Assembly: GCA_913778205.1 (NCBI GenBank)
Contig: CAJYUW010000024.1
Coordinates: 1-64,000, forward strand
DNA length: 64,000 nucleotides
Source: an uncultured Curtobacterium sp.
Lineage (GTDB): Bacteria; Actinomycetota; Actinomycetes; Actinomycetales; Microbacteriaceae
Direction of reading: 5' to 3'
Positions 51,301 to 59,043 of this stretch are shown in pieces (positions within the stretch are counted from its first letter, which is position 1; each line of letters opens with the position of its first letter). The translations under genes were made by a program, and so were the position numbers. A model generated the notes under the pieces. The model saw only the letters and a list, made by a program, of their open reading frames with translations, ran no database searches and was not told the origin of the DNA.

Positions 51301-51383
51301 GACGCGGCGAGCGCGGCGAAGTCGATCACGACGGTGTCCGGGTAGGGGCCGATCGCGCGGAGCTCCAGGCGGTGCAGGTACAT
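48348..51383 (-). CDS. sbcC: Exonuclease subunit SbcC
   Basis: A 1011-residue Rad50-like ATPase of the SbcCD nuclease, which opens DNA hairpins and cruciforms and processes double-strand ends. Walker A EGPTGSGKSTIIDAVV is near residue 37, long coiled-coil arms span ~200-850, the zinc hook is CPVCG (~496), and the C-terminal half has the signature SLSGGETFTVSLCLALG and the Walker B LGTLFVDEGFGTLD. Its ATG overlaps the sbcD stop (TGATG). Given the long perfect palindromes in this window, its substrate is near at hand. Confidence 0.95.
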   Translation of the reverse strand: MYLHRLELRAIGPYPDTVVIDFAALAASGVFLLEGPTGSGKSTIIDAVVFALYGGLAGADASNDRLHSQHADPSVEPYVELVFETGAGVFRVRRTPQYDRPKQRGSGSVKQQASAQLVRLTGPADPAGEPLSARIPEVGAEIARIVGLDRAQFLQTVVLPQGEFARFLRSPGEDRRRLLQSLFGTQVYDRTADELAARRRAVLAEVDGADARVRDALARFAQAAGIDSADETDVTATAAALRDAADRAETARVAAATAADAAATHESSSTARAAAVDRRRALLAQLAALDDGTAAVESTRHRLERSARASRVVAFADSLAAARDRAAAARTDAATTRERHGLEHEHDVEGLVERLRAAVDAERHLVEVDAALESRTAAIASSRADLLEITEHLAVLDRELSDRPAARDALVARISEASGTAAGAAAAEHEVERLTAVRRDRAALAAATRRVSDAEQAVRAARSDAEAALAVEHDLRDRRIAGLAGELGAALRDGVPCPVCGAAEHPAPAAPSDDHPTPDAIEAAADRARAAERVLGDAAADLRVATAERRRLTEAVGEHDDAALAAALDRATAGVDGARRAAETAAALGRELESFDRATRVTERARGDADTRRAVLAASIKSDAERLRQDAVAVAGAAGRLSTLPVPGLVAVSESTSDTGSTSDTGPTSVSGLGAVVRTIEAHLAVLRAVARADAVVEQEDRVVADRAVEVDAALEEHGFAEVAAARAALLDDTTEQQLRRDVDEATTARGVVGAGLAEPAVRAAADDEDVAFDLDGAAAERARTAAVLEDATRAAVTAGDRSVATQRCAREVDDAVRAREATSARSRAVVRLADVANGAAGANPSGITLGTYVLMRRFEDVVAAANDRLRGMLAGRFTLETSEERESGSRARRTGLALAVHDHTTDTVRDPRSLSGGETFTVSLCLALGLADVVQAEAGGVSLGTLFVDEGFGTLDPEALDGVLVQLSRLTAGGRQVGIVSHVEELKQRIPERIAVRRTASGASRVTTTV

Positions 51384-52546
51384 CAGCGGTCCCCCTCGGT
51401 CTGCAGCGCGCGTGCGGCGGCCTCGTACGCCTCGGTCAGCACGGCGAGGTCGTCGGCGCCCGGCGCGGCACCGGTGGCGAAGGCGACGAAGTCCGCGGCG
51501 ACCTCGACCGGATCGGACGTCGCCGTGACCGCGCGGGCCGTCGGCCGGACGGCGGCGTCGGCCGGTTCGTGCGTGACGGCGAGGGCGTGCGGCAGGTGGT
51601 GCTTCACCCGCGCGTACATGCGCTCGGGGTGGACGCTGTCGGTGACCGCGACCCGGACCCAGGCGTCGGCGTCCGCAGCGAAGGCACCGGACTCGATCGC
51701 GTCGATCGTCGCACGAACGTCGACGAGTCGGCGCGGGACGGGCGTCGCCAGCAGCTCGACCGCGACGCTGCCGTCCGCCGCGAGGTCGACCAGGGTGACG
51801 GACTTGGCCTGGTGCCGCTCCCCGAACGAGAACGCGAGCGGCGAGCCCGCGTACCGCACACGGTCGCCGTCCCCGACGCGCTGCGGTCCGTGCAGGTGCC
51901 CGAGGGCCACGTAGTCGAAGCCGTCGAACGTGGACCGGGCGACCATGTCGACCCCGCCGACGCGGATGTCCTGCTCGCTGTCGCTCGGCGCGGCCCCGCC
52001 GACGAAGGCGTGCGCGACGACGACGCTGCGCGTTCCCGGTCGGGCGGCGAGGTCCGCGCGGATGCGGTCCGTCGCGGCGCCGACGACCGCCTGGTGCGAC
52101 CGGGCGAGGGGGTCGTCCGGGACCGCCGCGAGTGCCCACCGGGTGAGGTCCGGGTGCAGGTACGGGATGCCGTAGACGGCGACCGCACCGTCCGGGTCGT
52201 CGACGAGGACGGGCGTGGCGATGCCCGCGGGCTCGGCCAGGATCCGGACGCGCGATGCCATCACCCCGGCGCCGAAGCCGAGGCGGGCCGCGGAGTCGTG
52301 GTTGCCCGGCGTGATGACGACCGTCGCGAGCTCGGCCAGGCGGGCGAGGGCGGCGGAGAGCATGCGGACGGCTTCGACCGGGGGGATCGCGCGGTCGTAG
52401 ACGTCGCCCGCCACGACGACGAGGTCGACCGAACGGGCGCGGACGACGTCGACGAGGTGGTCGAGGAACGCCGCCTGGTGTTCGAGCAGGTCCGCGCCGA
52501 GGAGCGTGCGGCCGAGGTGCCAGTCGCCGGTGTGCAGGATCCGCAT
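51383..52546 (-). CDS. sbcD: Exonuclease subunit SbcD
   Basis: A 387-residue Mre11-like nuclease. MRILHTGDWHLGRTLLG, VVVAGDVYDRAIPP and ITPGNHDSAARLGF are the phosphoesterase metal-binding motifs, followed by VAHAFVGG and ALGHLHGPQR. The C-terminal cap domain follows. ATG 52546 is preceded by TACCGT at six bases (leaderless). It is the first gene of a two-gene operon with sbcC. Confidence 0.95.
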   Translation of the reverse strand: MRILHTGDWHLGRTLLGADLLEHQAAFLDHLVDVVRARSVDLVVVAGDVYDRAIPPVEAVRMLSAALARLAELATVVITPGNHDSAARLGFGAGVMASRVRILAEPAGIATPVLVDDPDGAVAVYGIPYLHPDLTRWALAAVPDDPLARSHQAVVGAATDRIRADLAARPGTRSVVVAHAFVGGAAPSDSEQDIRVGGVDMVARSTFDGFDYVALGHLHGPQRVGDGDRVRYAGSPLAFSFGERHQAKSVTLVDLAADGSVAVELLATPVPRRLVDVRATIDAIESGAFAADADAWVRVAVTDSVHPERMYARVKHHLPHALAVTHEPADAAVRPTARAVTATSDPVEVAADFVAFATGAAPGADDLAVLTEAYEAAARALQTEGDR

Positions 52547-52618
52547 GCGGTCACGGTAGCGCCGCCCACGGACATCGCCGGGGCACCCCACGGCTCCTGT
52601 GGACGACGGCCCTCGTGC

Positions 52619-53794
52619 TCAGGGGGTGACGCAGGTCGCCGTCGCGATGCCGAGGACCGAGGTCACCCGCACGCGGACCGCCAGGTCGCCGGTGACGGTC
52701 CAGGTCCCGCCGAGGTTCGTGCGGACCTGCAGCGTGTACGTGGCGCCGAGGGCGAGCAGCCCGCCGCCCTGCAGGGTCGTCGACGACTCGGTGCCGGGCA
52801 CGCTCGCGACCTGCGTGCTCCCGCTCACCAGGTCGAACGAGTCCGGCGTGCCGACGTCCGTCGGGTACGTCCACGCGATCGTGACGGCGTTCGCGCTCGA
52901 CTGCACGCAGGTCAGCGTCGGCACGCGCACCGCGGTCGCGGCACCGTACGAGGACCCGGAGCCTGTCACCGCCGCGAACGGCGCCGCGACCGCCGACGGT
53001 GACGCCAGCGCCCCGGTCCCGAGCGCCAGGACGACCGCCGCGGCCCCGCCGCCGAGGCGGCGCACGAGACGCCGACGGCGTGCCCGGCGTCGCAGCGACC
53101 GACGCGTCACGACCGGCGGACCACCGGACGGGAGGGACGGCGCGGCCCCGCCCCGCGCCTCCCGTCCGGCGCGACCGTCGCTCCCGTCCCGGGGACCGTC
53201 GTGGCCGTCGCCGTCGTCCGACGGATCCTCGCCGTCGGACTCGGCGAGCCGACGCAGCGAGCCGTCCGCGGTGCAGAGCGCGAGCACGGCCGCGAGGCCG
53301 AGCGCCAGCAGGACGAGCCGGGTCCAGTCGCCGTCACGCAGCCACGTGACCGGCGCGGCGACGAACGGGACCCGGAGGAAGGCGACGCCGTGGACGGCGT
53401 CGGGCGCGAGCGGCGTCGAGTCGTTGCCGGGGTTGGCGTCGCCCTTCGTCACCAGGGTGCCGCCCGGCCCCGGCTCCACGTATCGGTGCATCCGGAGGTG
53501 CCCCGGCTGGTCGGGGTCGTCGGCGAGCAGGATCCTGCCGGGGAGCACCTCGGCCGGCGGCACCGGACGGGAGACCACGACGTCGCCGGGGACGAGCCGG
53601 GGTTCCATCGAGCCGGTCACCACCGTCGTCGGCTGCCACCCGATGAGCGCGGGCGCCGCGGCCCAGAGGGCGAGCCCGAGCACGGTGCCCACGACGCCAC
53701 GGGCGAGGGTCGCGACGACGACGCGGCCCCAGTCGACGGCGTCGTGCAGCGTGCTGTGCGGTGCACGACCGCCGGGCACTGCGATGCTGACCAC
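52619..53794 (-). CDS. SipW-like signal peptidase I fused to a secreted domain
   Basis: 391 residues. Residues ~25-205 form an ER-type signal peptidase: a membrane helix, VVTGSMEPRLVPGDVVVSRP with the catalytic serine, and MHRYVEP with a histidine in place of the bacterial lysine, then VTKGDANPGNDS. A second membrane helix follows, then an Asp/Gly-rich linker, a new signal-like segment (GGGAAAVVLALGTGALASPSAVAAP) at ~265-290 and a fibronectin-like outer domain with two cysteines. The linker is encoded by a copy of the dispersed palindrome (53124-53169), so this may be two genes fused through a repeat. The neighbouring substrate is probably the TasA-like protein. Confidence 0.8.
   Translation of the reverse strand: MVSIAVPGGRAPHSTLHDAVDWGRVVVATLARGVVGTVLGLALWAAAPALIGWQPTTVVTGSMEPRLVPGDVVVSRPVPPAEVLPGRILLADDPDQPGHLRMHRYVEPGPGGTLVTKGDANPGNDSTPLAPDAVHGVAFLRVPFVAAPVTWLRDGDWTRLVLLALGLAAVLALCTADGSLRRLAESDGEDPSDDGDGHDGPRDGSDGRAGREARGGAAPSLPSGGPPVVTRRSLRRRARRRRLVRRLGGGAAAVVLALGTGALASPSAVAAPFAAVTGSGSSYGAATAVRVPTLTCVQSSANAVTIAWTYPTDVGTPDSFDLVSGSTQVASVPGTESSTTLQGGGLLALGATYTLQVRTNLGGTWTVTGDLAVRVRVTSVLGIATATCVTP
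53124..53169. repeat. Dispersed palindromic repeat, copy C, within coding sequence
   Basis: CCGGACGGGAGG (53124-53135) and its perfect complement (53158-53169) flank a 22-base GC-rich loop. It encodes part of the linker (GREARGGAAPSLPSG) between the peptidase and the secreted domain. In other copies it lies between genes. Confidence 0.8.
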
Positions 53795-53836
53795 GAGGAC
53801 CTCCGACGAGGGGCGCGACGACGTCGACGGGACGGC

Positions 53837-54436
53837 TCAGGAGTTCTGGGCCTCCCACGTGAAGCCGAGGGCCGCGGAGCCGCCCTGGACGGTGTTCGGC
53901 GCGTTCAGCGGGACCGTGTACGTGAAGCGGTAGACACGGGTCTCCGAGGCCGTGCCCGTCGGGGCGAAGTTGCCGACCCCGGTCGCGAAGTTCGTCGACG
54001 TCGAGCCGAAGCCGCCGACCGTGCCGGAGTAGATCGTGCCGTTCGTGGCCGCCGGGGTGAAGCCGGTGCAGGAGCCGAAGCCGCCGCCGGTGCCCTCCTC
54101 GATCGTGAGGTTGATGTTCGTCGCCAGCCCGTTGGTCGTCGAGGGGTTCGTGCCGTAGAGCTTCACGGTCGAGGGCAGCGAGCCAGTGGAGGTCACGGCG
54201 ATGCACTTCGTCCCGGTGGACGTCGGCTTGAGCCCGGTCACGGTGAAGAGCGCCGTGTTGTTGTCGTCGTCGGAGAGGGCGACGGTGCCCGCGGTCCAGT
54301 TGCTCGTCGGGTTGGCCGTCGTGGCCGAGAAGGCCGAGTAGGACGCGGTGGAGACGACGACACCCGAGGCCAGGAGGGCTGCGGGGACGGCGATCCAGGC
54401 GGCGAGACGTGCGGTGCGAGGGGTGACACGGGACAT
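53837..54436 (-). CDS. TasA/camelysin-like secreted protein
   Basis: A 199-residue protein with a SipW-type signal peptide: basic start, hydrophobic core (AAWIAVPAALLASGVVVSTAS) and SAFSATTANPTSNWTAGTV downstream, the pattern of TasA/camelysin proteins processed by SipW. The mature part is Thr/Gly/Asn-rich beta structure, with two cysteines (GTKCIAV, FGSCTGF). TasA forms biofilm fibres in Bacillus; camelysin is a surface metalloprotease in the same fold family. No zinc motif is visible here. ATG 54436 has GGAG eight bases upstream. Probably co-transcribed with the signal peptidase gene 42 bp downstream. Confidence 0.8.
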   Translation of the reverse strand: MSRVTPRTARLAAWIAVPAALLASGVVVSTASYSAFSATTANPTSNWTAGTVALSDDDNNTALFTVTGLKPTSTGTKCIAVTSTGSLPSTVKLYGTNPSTTNGLATNINLTIEEGTGGGFGSCTGFTPAATNGTIYSGTVGGFGSTSTNFATGVGNFAPTGTASETRVYRFTYTVPLNAPNTVQGGSAALGFTWEAQNS

Positions 54437-54684
54437 GGAAGTGCTCCAGCGGAGAAGAGATCTGATCGATGGTCGGCCCGGACCCGCGGTGGTTGGTCGC
54501 GCTGCAAGCCGTGTGGCGGTCGTGGTGAGCAACCGTCGTGTTGTTACGATGATCAAGTTACTTGCTCTCCGTGCGACCTGCAAGACGCCGGACGGACCCC
54601 GTGCTGGGGCTGGTCCGACGACCCGGACGTCCGCATGATGGGCACACGCCGCGCACGTGCCGGCGACCGACCCGAGAGGACCCG

Positions 54685-55200
54685 ATGCCGGAGCACGCCC
54701 CCGTCCTCCCCCCGCGGACGACCGACGCGCTCCCGCCGGCCCCCGTCTCCCCCGACGTCGTCGCCGTGGCGCCCGGTGCCGACCTGGCCCGGCTCCTCGA
54801 CGCGTTCCGGATCCTGCAGGACCAGCACGCGCGCGCTCTGGACGACGAGTCCGGCGCGCACGGACTCGGACCGACCGACGCTCGCCTCGTGTTCCACCTC
54901 GCCGCCGCCGACGGAGTCGGCGTGACGCCGAAGCAGGCCAGCGCGCACCTGGAGCTCTCCACGGGCGCGATGACCTCGCTCATCGACCGGCTCGAACGGC
55001 GCGGGCACCTCGAACGACGCCCGAACCCCGAGGACCGGCGCAGCATCCTGCTGCACCTCACCGCGTCCGGCGCCGCCGTGGCCGACGACATCGGCGCGCG
55101 GTGGGTCACGGCATTCCGGCAGGCGGTGCCACCCGCCGAGCGCGCAGCCCTCGCGGCCGCCCTCGAGGCCGTCGGGGACGCCCTCGCGCGACGCGCGTAA
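54685..55200 (+). CDS. MarR-family transcriptional regulator
   Basis: 171 residues. A Pro-rich N-terminus of ~30 residues precedes the MarR winged helix (DARLVFHLAAADG, TPKQASAHLELSTGAMTSLIDRLERRG, PNPEDRRSILLHLTASG). ATG 54685 has GAGAGGA upstream. It is 10 bp ahead of the DinB gene and in the same direction, so the two are probably linked functionally, as in detoxification units. The intergenic region to the TasA-like gene contains GTTACGATGATCAAGTTAC, a loosely palindromic sequence and candidate operator. Confidence 0.85.
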   Translation: MPEHAPVLPPRTTDALPPAPVSPDVVAVAPGADLARLLDAFRILQDQHARALDDESGAHGLGPTDARLVFHLAAADGVGVTPKQASAHLELSTGAMTSLIDRLERRGHLERRPNPEDRRSILLHLTASGAAVADDIGARWVTAFRQAVPPAERAALAAALEAVGDALARRA

Positions 55201-55210
55201 CGTCCTGCGC

Positions 55211-55720
55211 ATGACCCCCGCAGAACTCCTCACCGAAGCGTTCACCCGTGTGCCGGAGACCGTCGGCCGCGCCCTCGACGGACTCTCCGAGGACCAGTTG
55301 GCCGCACGTCCCGCCGCCGGGGCGAACACCCTCGCGTGGCTCGCGTGGCACACCGCGCGCGGGCAGGACGCCCAGGTCGCGGACCTCGCCGGGACGGAAC
55401 AGGTCTGGACGGCGGACGGCTGGGTCACGCGGTTCGGCCTGCCGTTCCCGGCCGAGGCGCTGGGCTACGGCATGTCCCGCGACGACGTCGGCCGGGTGCG
55501 GGCGTCGGCGGAGCTGCTGACCGGCTACCTCGACGCGGTGACGGCCAGGACCGTCCGGTACCTCGCCGAGCTCGCGCCCGCGGACCTCGACGCGGTCGTG
55601 GACGACGCGTGGGATCCGCCCGTGACGGCGGGCGTCCGGCTCGTCAGCATCCTCGACGACTGCGTCCAGCACGCCGGCCAGGCCGGTTACGTGCGCGGGC
55701 TGCTCTTCTTCTCCCGCTGA
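55211..55720 (+). CDS. DinB-family (DUF664) protein
   Basis: 169 residues in a four-helix DinB/YfiT bundle. The metal-binding histidines are likely those in LAWHTARGQDAQVADL and VQHAGQAGYVRGLLF. The DUF664 subgroup in actinobacteria includes mycothiol-dependent enzymes, so it may conjugate or transfer mycothiol. TAACGT seven bases upstream of ATG 55211 gives a leaderless start. It follows the MarR gene closely. Confidence 0.8.
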   Translation: MTPAELLTEAFTRVPETVGRALDGLSEDQLAARPAAGANTLAWLAWHTARGQDAQVADLAGTEQVWTADGWVTRFGLPFPAEALGYGMSRDDVGRVRASAELLTGYLDAVTARTVRYLAELAPADLDAVVDDAWDPPVTAGVRLVSILDDCVQHAGQAGYVRGLLFFSR

Positions 55721-55743
55721 CGCGGCTGTCGCGTCGGGACGGC

Positions 55744-55791
55744 GACGGACGGGAGGCCCGTGGCGGATCCGCCACGGGCCTCCCGTCCGTC
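55744..55791. repeat. 48-bp perfect palindrome, dispersed repeat copy D
   Basis: From 55744 to 55791 every base pairs with its partner (arm ACGGACGGGAGGCCCGTGGC plus four more bases) with no spacer at all. It lies between the convergent DinB and helicase genes and could act as a bidirectional terminator or cruciform. Confidence 0.9.
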
Positions 55792-55819
55792 ATCGGGCAC
55801 CTCCGGTGCCCCGCGCGCG

Positions 55820-57718
55820 TCAGCGCGCCGCGAGCTCCGCGACCAGGCGGTCGCCGGGGGCGGCCTCGACGAGGTCCGCCTCGATCTCGGCGTTCTCGAG
55901 GATGCCCTCGATCTTGCGACGACGGTTGCGCGTGACGATCGTCACGACGGTGCCCTCGGCGCCGGCGCGCCCGGTGCGGCCGGACCGGTGCATGTACGCC
56001 TTGTAGTCGTCCGGGGCGTCCGCCTGCACGACGAGCGAGACGTCGTCGACGTGGATGCCGCGGGCCGCGACGTCCGTGGCGACCAGGACGTTCACCCGGC
56101 CGCTCGACAGGAGCCCGAGGTTCCGGGTCCGCCGCGACTGGTTGAGGTCGCCGTGGAGCGAGGTCGCGCGGATGCCGGCGTCCTCGAACTGGTCGGCGAG
56201 GCGCTCCGCGTACGCACGGGTGCGGGCGAACACGATGGTCTTGCCCTCGCCCGCGACGAGCTCCTCGAGGAGCTGGTCCTTCTGGCGCTGCTCGACCACG
56301 AGCACGCGGTGGTCGATCGTCGAGGACGCCTGGTCCTCACCGGCGACCTCGTGGACGCTCGGCTCGTGCAGGAACTCCGACACGAGCGACGCGACCTGCG
56401 CGTCGAGGGTCGCGCTGAACAGGAGCTTCTGCGCGCGGTTGCCCTGCGGCGTGACCTCGGCGGTCGCGGACAGGATCTCGCGCACCGGCTCGAGGAACCC
56501 GAGGTCGCACATGTGGTCGGCCTCGTCGAGCACGGACACGATCACCTCGCTGAGGTCGAGCTTGCCCTTGTTCATGAGGTCCTGCACACGACCCGGGGTG
56601 CCGACGATGATGTCGACGCCGCGCTCGAGGGCGCCCTCCTGGCGGCCGTACGGGACACCGCCGTAGATCTGCGTCGTGAAGAGCCCCACCGACCGGGCGA
56701 TGGGCTGCACCGTGCGGTCGATCTGCAGGGCGAGCTCACGGGTCGGCGCGAGGATGAGTGCACGCGGGGCGCGGCCCATCTTCCGCTTCGTGCCGCCGCC
56801 GTGCTCCATGAGCTTCTCGACGAGGGGCGCACCGAACGCGATGGTCTTGCCGGAGCCGGTGCGACCGCGGCCGAGCACGTCCTTGCCGGCGAGGACGTCG
56901 GGGATCGTCGCGGCCTGGATCGGGAACGGGTTGGAGGCGCCCATCTCCGCGAGCGTCCGGGAGATGTTGCCGCCGATGCCGAGGTCGGCGAACGTCACGC
57001 CCTCCACGTCGGCCGCGACGGTGGCCGAGGCGGTGAGCTTCTCGAGCTTCACGTCGTCGGCGGGCACGTACGGCGTGCGGGACTCGTCGCGGTCGGAGCG
57101 GTCGCGGCGCGGGCGGTCCTCGTCGAACGAGCGGCGCGGACGGTCGTCGAAGCGACGCGGTGCACGGTCGCGGTCGTCGCGGTCGAAGCGGTCACGGCGC
57201 GGGCGGTCCTCGTCAAACGAGCGGCGCGGAGCGCGGTCACGGTCGTCACGGTCGAACCGACGCGGGCGGTCGTCCTGGTCGCGTCGCGGGGCACGGTCGT
57301 CGCGGTCGAACCGACGCGGGGCACGGTCGTCGCGGTCGAACCGACGCGGCGCACGGTCGTCGCGGTCGAAACGGCGCGGACGGTCGTCCTGGTCACGACG
57401 CGGGGCACGGTCACGGTCGTCACGGTCGAAGCGGCGCGGCGCGCGGTCGTCACGGTCGAACCGACGCGGCGCACGGTCGTCACGGTTCCACCGGCTCTGG
57501 CCGCCCTCGCGCGGCTCCCAGTTCGGGCGCGCGGGACGGTCGCCCTGCGCGCCCCGGCCGCGACGCTCCTCGGCGTCCCAGCGCTGCTTCTGGCGCGGCT
57601 GCGACGGGTCGGCGGCACGGAAGCCGCGGTGCTTGCTCGAGCGGGCGGCGGGGGTGCCGTTCGGGTGGCGGACTCGGTCGTCGGCACGCTGACGCGCGCC
57701 CTTGTCGTACGGGGCCAT
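55820..57718 (-). CDS. DEAD-box RNA helicase with Arg/Asp repeat N-terminus
   Basis: 632 residues. The core has the Q motif GASNPFPIQAATIPDVLAG, Walker A GRGRTGSGKTIAFG (~285), PTRELAL, GTPGRVQDLM, DEADHMCDLGF (~396), FSATL, and HRSGRTGRAG in motif VI. It unwinds RNA in ribosome assembly or cold response. The N-terminal ~77-215 consist of a dozen or more units built on RDDRAPRRFD with variants (DRPRRFDRDD, EDRPRRD), likely disordered, of the type that drives RNA condensation. Such RGG/RDD tails are usually C-terminal; here they precede the core. ATG 57718 was chosen; the frame continues upstream but with no typical sequence. The long upstream gap may be a regulated 5' UTR. Confidence 0.9.
   Translation of the reverse strand: MAPYDKGARQRADDRVRHPNGTPAARSSKHRGFRAADPSQPRQKQRWDAEERRGRGAQGDRPARPNWEPREGGQSRWNRDDRAPRRFDRDDRAPRRFDRDDRDRAPRRDQDDRPRRFDRDDRAPRRFDRDDRAPRRFDRDDRAPRRDQDDRPRRFDRDDRDRAPRRSFDEDRPRRDRFDRDDRDRAPRRFDDRPRRSFDEDRPRRDRSDRDESRTPYVPADDVKLEKLTASATVAADVEGVTFADLGIGGNISRTLAEMGASNPFPIQAATIPDVLAGKDVLGRGRTGSGKTIAFGAPLVEKLMEHGGGTKRKMGRAPRALILAPTRELALQIDRTVQPIARSVGLFTTQIYGGVPYGRQEGALERGVDIIVGTPGRVQDLMNKGKLDLSEVIVSVLDEADHMCDLGFLEPVREILSATAEVTPQGNRAQKLLFSATLDAQVASLVSEFLHEPSVHEVAGEDQASSTIDHRVLVVEQRQKDQLLEELVAGEGKTIVFARTRAYAERLADQFEDAGIRATSLHGDLNQSRRTRNLGLLSSGRVNVLVATDVAARGIHVDDVSLVVQADAPDDYKAYMHRSGRTGRAGAEGTVVTIVTRNRRRKIEGILENAEIEADLVEAAPGDRLVAELAAR
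57060..57490 (-). repeat. Repeat-rich coding region of the DEAD-box helicase
   Basis: Degenerate 30-bp units (GGTCGTCGCGGTCGAACCGA and variants on the plus strand) encode the Arg/Asp/Phe repeats. Confidence 0.75.
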
Positions 57719-58054
57719 GGCTACTTTCCGGGGTGCAGACGTCCGCTTGCCCGGCAGCGACATCGGCGCAGGTCTCAGAGGCGGAGAGGGGGAGAGGGGG
57801 TTCTTCCCGTCGCGGATCGACGTGAATCCAGCCCTCGAGCAACACACACCCAAGCAGAAGTCCGTGGTCTCAGTGCCACGGCGCCGAAGGCCGACCGAGC
57901 GAGTCTACGCGATGCGACGCGGCCTGGCCACCCCCGCCCCGACCGCGCCGGCCCCGTCCCGCCCTGACCACCCCCGAGGCGGAGGCGCGCCGACCGGCGG
58001 AGGCGCGCCGACCGACGGAGGCGGGTCGTGCCTCCAGGCGGACTCGGTCGCGGG
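57719..58054 (-). other. Upstream region of the helicase gene
   Basis: 336 bp between the PPK2 gene end and the helicase start. On the minus strand it includes a CCGTGG/CCACGG hairpin at about 57875-57895 and a pyrimidine-rich stretch before the helicase, which would suit a structured leader of a cold-shock-type gene. Nearer PPK2, two and a half 18-bp units (GGCGGAGGCGCGCCGACC) lie at 57978-58030. No other gene is supported. Confidence 0.4.
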
Positions 58055-58909
58055 TCAGGACTCGGCGAGCCGCCGACGCTGCTCGGCCACGTCGAAGTCC
58101 GCGGGCGGCCACGTCAGCTGCATGTCCTCGAGGGCGCGGAGCAGGAGCTGCTGCACCGCGAGCCGGGCGTACCACTTCCGGTTCGCGGGCACGACGTACC
58201 AGGGCGCCTGCGCGGTCGAGGTGCGGTCGAACACGAGCTGGTAGGCCTGCTGGTAGTCGTCCCAGAGCAGGCGTTCGTCGATGTCGCCCGGGTTGAACTT
58301 CCAGTGCTTGTCGGGACGGTCGAGCCGGTCGCCGAGGCGTTCGCGCTGCTCGTCCTTCGAGATGTGCAGCATGACCTTGACGATCGTCGTGCCCTCGGCG
58401 ACCAGGCGGTCCTCGAACTCGACGATGGCGCCGTACCGCCGCTCGATCTCCTCCGGCGGCGCGAAGGACCGGACGCGCTGGATGAGGACGTCCTCGTAGT
58501 GCGAGCGGTCGAACACACCGAGCTGGCCGGCGCCGGGCAGCTCCCGCTCGATGCGCCAGAGGAAGTCGTGCTCGCGCTCCTGGGGCGTCGGGGCCTTGAA
58601 GCCGGCGTAGTGGACGCCGTTCGGGTCGACCGCACCGACCACGTGCGACACGATGCCGCCCTTGCCCGCCGTGTCCATCGCCTGGAGCACGAGGAGCACG
58701 CGGCGCTGGTCCCCCGCCGTGGCCGAGGCGTGCAGACGCTCCTGCAGCGCGGAGAGCCTGGCCGCACCGGCTGCGAGCGCCTCGAGCCCGTCGATCTTGC
58801 GACCGGGGAAGCCCGGGGTGCCGTCGGGGTCGACGCGGTCGAGGCGGAAGCCCTCCTCGACACGGAGCAGCGGTTCGGGGTCGGCGTTCCAGGCCTTGCG
58901 ACGGCTCAC
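58055..58909 (-). CDS. Polyphosphate kinase 2 family protein
   Basis: 284 residues of the PPK2 family, which transfer phosphate between polyphosphate and nucleotides. Walker A is in LQAMDTAGKGGIVSHV (~76), the lid and Walker B are in GQLGVFDRSHYEDVLIQRV, and HWKFNPGDIDERLLWDDY is the C-terminal family mark. GTG 58909 has AGGAGG six bases upstream; the frame upstream to 59023 is Arg/Pro-rich and excluded. Preferred direction (NDP or NTP synthesis) cannot be decided from this. Confidence 0.9.
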   Translation of the reverse strand: MSRRKAWNADPEPLLRVEEGFRLDRVDPDGTPGFPGRKIDGLEALAAGAARLSALQERLHASATAGDQRRVLLVLQAMDTAGKGGIVSHVVGAVDPNGVHYAGFKAPTPQEREHDFLWRIERELPGAGQLGVFDRSHYEDVLIQRVRSFAPPEEIERRYGAIVEFEDRLVAEGTTIVKVMLHISKDEQRERLGDRLDRPDKHWKFNPGDIDERLLWDDYQQAYQLVFDRTSTAQAPWYVVPANRKWYARLAVQQLLLRALEDMQLTWPPADFDVAEQRRRLAES

Positions 58910-59043
58910 GGGTCCTCCTGCGGGGTCTGCCGCCCATCCTGGCACCGGCAGGCGCACTGCGCGCGACGGAGGCCCCTGTCCCCGGGGTTCCTCCGTCCTC
59001 CGGTGGACGTGGGCGCACGGCACGCCGGGTTAGCGTGGTCGCG

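Noticed and set aside
48672-51914. Long plus-strand frame opposite sbcC and sbcD.
   Set aside because: Antisense shadow of SbcCD, which have all their motifs on the minus strand.
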